DNA from: Azospirillum picis
GTDB lineage: Bacteria; Pseudomonadota; Alphaproteobacteria; Azospirillales; Azospirillaceae
Length of the DNA: 64,000 bases
Reading direction: 5' to 3'
Assembly: GCF_017876115.1 (NCBI RefSeq)
Contig: NZ_JAGINO010000013.1
Location: 116,538 to 180,537, forward strand
Each line of letters begins with the position of its first letter. The stretch's first letter is position 1. The position numbers and the translations under genes were made by a program. Under the pieces are notes generated by a model. It ran no database searches. It was not told where the DNA came from and saw only the letters and a list, made by a program, of their open reading frames with translations. This document shows, in pieces, positions 59,487-64,000 of the stretch.

Positions 59487-60557
59487 TCAGCGGGCGGCGG
59501 GAGGGGGGACGGGGACCGGAGGCAGATCGTTGCGGGAGGGGGTGGGCGGCAGGACATAGGTGGGGCCGCCGGACTGTGCCTGCGGCGAGCCGACCGGCGG
59601 CACCATGCTGCGTTCCCCGTTGCCGCCGGTTGGCGTGCGGCTCGCCGGCGGCGGCAGGATGACGGGTTGCGGTTCGGCCTGCATGTCCTCAGCCCTCGCC
59701 TGGATGCGGGTGCGTTCGAGGATGCCGTCGCGTTCCTGGATGTAATGGTCGAGAAAAGGCTGCGCCTCGGGGCCGCGGAACTGCCAGTAGCCGTCGAGGG
59801 CACCCTCCATGATGAGGGTGAAGACCGCCTTCTCGATCGCCTGCTTCACCGCCAACTGGACCGGCTCGTTGGTGGTGATGCCGCCCTCGATTTCCAGCAG
59901 CTTGTTGAAGCCGATGTAACGGAAGGCGTCACCGTGCAGAAGGACGGAGTAGATGGTCTTGGTGGTGTTGACGCTCTTGAGGACCTCGCCGGTCTGCACC
60001 GACACCGCGCGCAGATAGACGGTGACGGTGTCGCGGCGGTACTGGGTGTCGCCGCCGACACCGAGGAAGCGGGCGCCGAAGCCGCCGGTGAGCGTGTTGC
60101 TGTCGTACCCGATGATCCCGCCTTCGAGCAGAAGGCCGGCGTAGGTGAGCGGCGGCAGGGTTTGCGGGCCGCCGCCATAGCTCTCGCGCATGGCGCGGAT
60201 GATCTGGCGTTCCTGCAGCAAAGCCGGCAGGCCCCGGCGCTCGGCGACCTTGAACCAGGACTTGCGACCGGCCCGCTCCAGCGCATTGACCAGGATGGTG
60301 GCGCCGCCTTGCGTGACGGCGCGGCTGTATTCGGAAAAAGTCTCGTTCGGTTTGTTCTGCCCGGTCTGGTCTTCGAAATTGTAGACCGCGACCGTCAGCT
60401 GGCGCGCCGGCGGCGGAAGCGCCATCAGGTCGTCCAGCATGTCGGTTTTCGGCTCGAGCCGCGGCGCTTCGGAGAAGGCCGTTTCCGGGCGGGTGGCCGA
60501 GCAGGCGGCCAAGGCAAGCGCGCAGGCGCCGGCCAGCAGGAGGGAGCTGATCCGCAT
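59487..60557 (-). CDS. csgG: Curli secretion channel lipoprotein CsgG
   Basis: 356 aa from ATG 60557 (another in-frame ATG at 60572 is possible). The lipobox is LALAACSA with the lipidated cysteine near residue 20. PPPARQLTVAVYNFEDQTGQ, VLVNALERAGR-like ILVNALERAGRKSWFKVAER, RQIIRAMRE and SVNTTKTIYSVLLHGDAFRY are CsgG family motifs. CsgG makes the nonameric outer-membrane pore for curlin. The C-terminal 60 residues form a proline-rich extension beyond enteric CsgG. Confidence 0.93.
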   Translation of the reverse strand: MRISSLLLAGACALALAACSATRPETAFSEAPRLEPKTDMLDDLMALPPPARQLTVAVYNFEDQTGQNKPNETFSEYSRAVTQGGATILVNALERAGRKSWFKVAERRGLPALLQERQIIRAMRESYGGGPQTLPPLTYAGLLLEGGIIGYDSNTLTGGFGARFLGVGGDTQYRRDTVTVYLRAVSVQTGEVLKSVNTTKTIYSVLLHGDAFRYIGFNKLLEIEGGITTNEPVQLAVKQAIEKAVFTLIMEGALDGYWQFRGPEAQPFLDHYIQERDGILERTRIQARAEDMQAEPQPVILPPPASRTPTGGNGERSMVPPVGSPQAQSGGPTYVLPPTPSRNDLPPVPVPPPAAR

Positions 60558-60672
60558 GATTTCTGTCCGCATGGAAAACCCGGGCAAGCGGGCGCCTTGG
60601 CTCCGGCCGCGAGGATGGAACCGGACCGCAGAGCGGGCGATGACCGGATGGTTGGGACCGGATGATTGGGGC

Positions 60673-61119
60673 TCAGTAGCCCGGCGTCGGGATTTGGATG
60701 ACCGTCTGGCCTCCCGAAGAGGCATCGCTGATCGTCACCGAGGTCGCTCCACCGCCCTTGGTGAAATCGACCGTCGTGCTGCCGATGACGAAATGGCCGG
60801 AGTCCCGGGCGTTCTCCCCATAGATCTGATCGGCGATCTGCGAGGAGATCCGGCTGAGCAGGCTGCTCTGGATGACCCGTTCGAACTCCTTGGACGGGTC
60901 CTGCTGCGTGAGAAGGCCGCTGTTGCTGCTGGGCTTCTCGAACTTGTTGTTGGCGTTGGCGATCCCAAGGAGATGATCGCTGTAGAAGGGATTGCCGCCG
61001 AAAGAGGGGTTTGTCGGCGTGTAGACCAGTTCACCGGCGCAAGCGGGCAATGCTGTCCAGAATAGCGGCGGAAGCACGAGAAGAGACAAGAAAACTATAG
61101 AGAGGCGGTGCTGTTGCAT
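60673..61119 (-). CDS. csgF: Curli assembly protein CsgF
   Basis: 148 aa. The signal peptide ends around CAGELVYTPTNPSFGG. The PTNPSFGGNPFYSDHLLGIA stretch is the highly conserved CsgF N-terminus that inserts into the CsgG pore. GGAGG lies 9 nt before the ATG. It starts the operon csgF-csgG-curlin-curlin; csgE is not seen nearby. CsgF tethers the nucleator to the cell surface. Confidence 0.93.
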   Translation of the reverse strand: MQQHRLSIVFLSLLVLPPLFWTALPACAGELVYTPTNPSFGGNPFYSDHLLGIANANNKFEKPSSNSGLLTQQDPSKEFERVIQSSLLSRISSQIADQIYGENARDSGHFVIGSTTVDFTKGGGATSVTISDASSGGQTVIQIPTPGY

Positions 61120-61969
61120 TCCTTTTGCCTCCGTCTGGCGCGTTGGCCATCAGATTTTTTCACCCAGAAGAAATATTCGGAGGAAACCAACCCTCCACTT
61201 TCCTTATCGCGCTTGGCATCAACGAAGCAGACGCTATTCCTACAATCTCTGAAATAAAACTCGGAAAACGGATAAAATCATTTCTAACTAGATTGAGGTA
61301 CCAGCGTGCGCCGGCTTAACCCCAACAGGGTCCGCACAAATCCGAAGCAAATCCCACGTGTTTTTTCCGTATCGCAAGCAGAGTCCGTGCGCCAGAAGGC
61401 ACAGCACCATGATGGCCGGTTCGGCGCAGTCAGCAGTGAGAAGCACAAGACCAACAAACCCTTTGCCCTCTTGGCCTCTTGCCCAAAAGGCTTTCTGACC
61501 AAAGAGCCCTGCCTGCCGGCCAATCAGGGCGGACCACTCCCTGCCACTCGGATCGGCGCAGACCTGCAGCACGAGTGACTGCCCCCTTGTACCTGCGCCG
61601 CGGTGGCTTGGCATCGCTCCTGGCAGTCGTCAGGTCCCGCTGATATGCGTATCCGCTTCAGATCACCGAGCACGAAGACCTGACAGCCAACAGCCCAAGT
61701 TCCCTCTTGGCTATAAATCCTCATGGGTAGCTGGCTTGCGGTCCGCGCCCTTCGGGTGGAGGTCCGCTCCAACGAGTCTTTTAAAGACAGCATCGTTGCG
61801 CAGGTCGAAGCCCGAGGAGGCATCGGAATGCGCGTCATCCTCTGGAGAAGCCGAAGGATTACCAACCTCCGCCACGTTGCCGAGCGGAGCAGTACGAGCG
61901 CGCGCACTGTCGGCACGGCCAAACGGGAAATCGCATGAATGTCTGTAGCGCAGGCCAGCCGCCGGCCAG
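61120..61969. other. Region between csgF and the IS3 element
   Basis: 61120-61310 is AT-rich and probably carries the csg promoter (minus strand). From 61310 to 61969 there are short open frames without recognisable products; a minus-strand stretch near 61660 with a DDCQERC pattern weakly resembles a PAN-domain fragment. Likely a decayed segment. Confidence 0.35.
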
Positions 61970-62008
61970 TGAACCGCCCCGGGTTTGTCGGAGGCCATTT
62001 GTGTTGAG

Positions 62009-62914
62009 TCACGCCGCGATGGCGACGTCCTCGGTTTGGGCATAGTAGCGCGCTTTGTCCTCGGCGGGAGGAATGTTGCCGATGGGTTCGAGGAGGCGCC
62101 GGTGGTTGAACCAGTCGACCCATTCCAGCGTGGCGAACTCGACAGCCTCCAAGGTGCGCCAGGGCCCGCGGCGTCGGATCACCTCGGTCTTGTAGAGACC
62201 GTTGATGGTCTCGGCCAACGCGTTATCGTAGGAATCGCCGACGCTGCCCACGGAGGGCTCGACCCCAGCTTCGGTGAGACGCTCGGTGTAGCGGATCGCA
62301 ACGATTGCGATCCCCTCTCGGAGTGATGGATGAGGCCGCTGCCCTTGGCCGGTCGGCGGTAGTGAAGTGCCTGTTCGAGCGCATCCAGAACGAAGCCGAC
62401 GTGGGCTGTGCTGGACACCCGCCAGCCCACGATGCGGCGCGAAGGCGTCGATGACGAAGGCCACGTAGACGAAGCCCTGCTATGTCGATACGTGCGTAAA
62501 ATCGGCCAACCACAAGGCGTTTGGACGCGGCGCCTGGAACTGCCGGTTCACCCGGCCAGCGGGGCATGATGCCGCCCGTTCGCTGATCGTGGTGCGGACC
62601 GTCTTGCCCCCGTGTCGCCCCCTTCAGACCCATGTGTTTCATCAGCCGGGCAACCGTACAGCGCGCCACATCGATACCTTCCCGCCGCAACTGCCGCCAG
62701 ACTTTACGCACCCCATAAACCTGGAAGTTCGCGTCCCAGACCCGCCGGATAGCCCCACTCAGCTCCGCGCGTCGCTTCGCGAGCGGGCTGGCGCCTTGGA
62801 CGGATCGGCCCACCGGGCGGCATGGGCGTGGTAAGTCGACGGGGCGATCGGCAGCACTCGGCAGATCGGCTCGCTCCCGTAAACGACGCAGTGCGCGTCG
62901 ATGAAGGCGATCAT
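62009..62914 (-). pseudogene. IS3-family transposase orfB, frameshifted
   Basis: The start (ATG 62914, MIAFIDAHCVVYGSEPICRV) overlaps the orfA stop. The protein can be followed only by changing frame several times: near 62770, 62610, 62530, 62460 and 62310. Recognisable parts are YGVRKVWRQLRREGI, CTVARLMKHMGLKGATRG, and the C-terminal VGSVGDSYDNALAETINGLY, LEWVDWFNHRRL, which holds the last DDE glutamate. Because of the frameshifts no active transposase can be made. Confidence 0.85.
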
Positions 62915-63240
62915 TTCTTGAATGGGCGGTCGAGCTCCGCCTGGGCGAAATACGCCGACGCCTTGCGTAGGATCTCGTTCGCTTGGCGCAGCTCCCGCAC
63001 CTCACGCTCCAGTGCCTTGATCCGTTCCTGCTCGTCCGTTGTCGGACCTGGCCGCTTGCCCTGGTCACGCTCGGCCTGCCGGACCCAGTTTCGTAGCGTC
63101 TCGGGATTGAAGCCGATCTTTGCCGCGATCGAGCTGATCGCCGCCCACTGCGAGGCATGCTCGCCTTCGTGCTCGAACACCATCCGAACCGCGCGCTCGC
63201 GCACTTCAGGAGCGTATTTGGGTGATGCCTGCTTCGTCAT
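62911..63240 (-). CDS. IS3-family transposase orfA
   Basis: 109 aa. YAPEVRERAVRMVFEHEGE, then IAAKIGFNPETLRNWVRQAE is the IS3 OrfA helix-turn-helix. KALEREVRELRQANEILRKA is the leucine-zipper-like coiled coil that mediates oligomerisation, and the ending FAQAELDRPFKK is typical. Intact, but its orfB partner is broken. Confidence 0.9.
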   Translation of the reverse strand: MTKQASPKYAPEVRERAVRMVFEHEGEHASQWAAISSIAAKIGFNPETLRNWVRQAERDQGKRPGPTTDEQERIKALEREVRELRQANEILRKASAYFAQAELDRPFKK

Positions 63241-63293
63241 AATCGCCCCACTCTCTCAGAAGATGGGGCCTCCGGGAAACCCGGGGCGGTTCA

Positions 63294-63397
63294 GTCTGGG
63301 GGCGCTGCGTTACCAGGTGCTTGACGCGCGTGGCACCTATGCCCCTTTCCAAGATGGCGCGGTTGCGGCCGCTATGCTGCGGGAGCATGCCCAATGA
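63294..63397 (+). pseudogene. C-terminal remnant of a gene cut by the IS3 element
   Basis: Reading from the IS edge: LGALRYQVLDARGTYAPFQD, then GAVAAAMLREHAQ before TGA 63395-63397. The following glycosyltransferase start overlaps it (ATGA), so the two were once in one operon. The family is not recognisable from this 34-residue tail. Confidence 0.4.
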
Positions 63398-63732
63398 AGG
63401 TCGTTATGGCTTTGCGGGCGATGACCGATCCAGGCGGGTTGCAAAGCTTCGTCTTGAGGTTGCTGACCATCTGCCGGCATTGGGGCATGAGGTTGCCATC
63501 TTCACCGCAGCCGTGGGAATAACCGCTGAGTTTGCCCGCGAACAGGGCCTCCGGGTTGTGACCGCCCCAGCCGATCTGCCGCCCGAGGCTGATGCGACGA
63601 TCGCGTTCGACCGAGTGTTGGCGGTCGACATGGCAGCCCACTATCCCCGCGCCAGACGCTTGTTCGGCATGCACAACACCGACGAATTCTGGCTCCCGCC
63701 AACCGAGCCCGGCATCGTCGCCGCCACCCTAG
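63394..63732 (+). pseudogene. Glycosyltransferase family 4 N-terminal remnant, frameshifted and truncated
   Basis: ATG 63394 starts MKVVMALRAMTDPGGLQSFV, then a one-base frameshift near 63460 moves the reading frame; it continues ADHLPALGHEVAIFTAAVG and RRLFGMHNTDEFWLPPTEPG, the N-terminal half of a GT4 enzyme. The frame is cut after VAATLAL at 63732 by the start of an IS701-family element. The gene is inactive. Confidence 0.6.
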
Positions 63733-64000
63733 CACTACTTTGGCAGTTCCGGCGTGATGGCACGAGATGATGGCTGTTGTGCAGCCCAAGGGGTGAGCTG
63801 CGCTGGAGGCAATCATGCTGGAGGTTCGGACATGGGAAGGCGAGTTGGATGCTTGGCTGGAGCCGTTTCTGGACGCTCTCGGTCACAAGGCTCGACGCCG
63901 CTGGTCTCCGGTGTACATCCGCGGTCTGTGCGGCCGCACGGAACGCAAGAGCGTTCAGCCGATCGCCGCTGAGTTGACGCCCGGCGACTACGACCAGCTA
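63733..64000 (+). mobile_element. IS701-family element, left end (continues past window)
   Basis: Starts right after CTAG (63729-63732), the type of YTAR target site that IS701 elements duplicate. The element contains the start of the transposase gene at 63815. Its right end is outside the window. Confidence 0.6.
63815..64000 (+). CDS. IS701-family transposase, N-terminal part
   Basis: 62 codons are open to the window edge from ATG 63815 (GGAGG 6 nt upstream). EGELDAWLEPFLDALGHKA, then RKSVQPIAAELTPGDYDQL are the conserved N-terminus of IS701/IS4-superfamily transposases; the DDE residues lie further downstream, outside the window. Confidence 0.85.
   Translation, partial: MLEVRTWEGELDAWLEPFLDALGHKARRRWSPVYIRGLCGRTERKSVQPIAAELTPGDYDQL

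Larger units (their letters stand above)
61970..63293 (-). mobile_element. IS3-family insertion sequence, decayed
   Basis: 1,324 bp bounded by 27-bp inverted repeats with two mismatches. The left repeat starts TGAACCGCCCCGGGTTT (61970-61996) and the right ends AACCCGGGGCGGTTCA (63267-63293), giving the TG...CA ends of the IS3 family. It contains orfA and a frameshifted orfB. No clear target duplication is visible at the junctions (CAG versus GTC). Confidence 0.85.

Overview
The window reads as part of a large plasmid or chromid of a high-GC alphaproteobacterium, most likely an Azospirillum relative (Rhodospirillales). That placement is inferred from GC-rich codon use, a VirB/VirD4 conjugation locus, a ParAB partition pair with SLOG and DUF932 neighbours, IS3/IS630/IS701 elements and many RTX proteins. 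No rRNA or tRNA gene was recognised, and no replication initiator was found.

Layout. (1) 1-11812, minus: the first >3,900 codons of a giant repetitive surface adhesin running off the left edge. Its repeats include near-identical tandem units of exactly 777 bp. (2) 12245-13863: a fragment that may be regulatory, then a small secreted RTX protein. (3) 14187-21306, minus: an AT-richer block with two very large multidomain glycosyltransferases (one apparently with a galectin-like N-terminus) and a ParB-like/methyltransferase fusion. (4) 21680-31485, minus: a tightly packed unit of winged-helix regulator, RTX protein, intrinsic terminator, GT2, PrtD-type ABC exporter, HlyD-type adaptor, membrane-anchored accessory protein, GT4 and methyltransferase. 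(5) 32719-46618: a VirB2-VirB11/VirD4 type IV secretion system with an EexN-like exclusion protein, a MobP-type relaxase and a convergent MobC-like gene. (6) 47209-49996: a graveyard holding an RTX C-terminal remnant and a PIN toxin-antitoxin pair broken by an IS630 remnant, then an intact sugar-dehydrogenase-like propeller fused to RTX repeats. (7) 50420-56702, minus: the plasmid maintenance block (ParB, ParA, SLOG/DUF2493, DUF932, a large second ParB-like protein), with palindromes that look like parS. (8) 57695-61119, minus: a curli-type amyloid operon (csgF, csgG, two curlins). (9) 61970-64000: a decayed IS3-family element and a glycosyltransferase remnant cut by an incoming IS701-family element.

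How it fits together: most cargo concerns the cell surface. The type I exporter probably secretes the RTX proteins, which share a C-terminal pattern, and possibly the giant adhesin. The co-transcribed glycosyltransferases and methyltransferases suggest that exported proteins or an associated polysaccharide are decorated with glycans. Curli add a second matrix fibre. The same replicon encodes its own conjugation and partition machinery, so this looks like a transferable biofilm/adhesion package. CsgE, a VirB1-type transglycosylase and a TolC-type outer-membrane channel were not found in the window.
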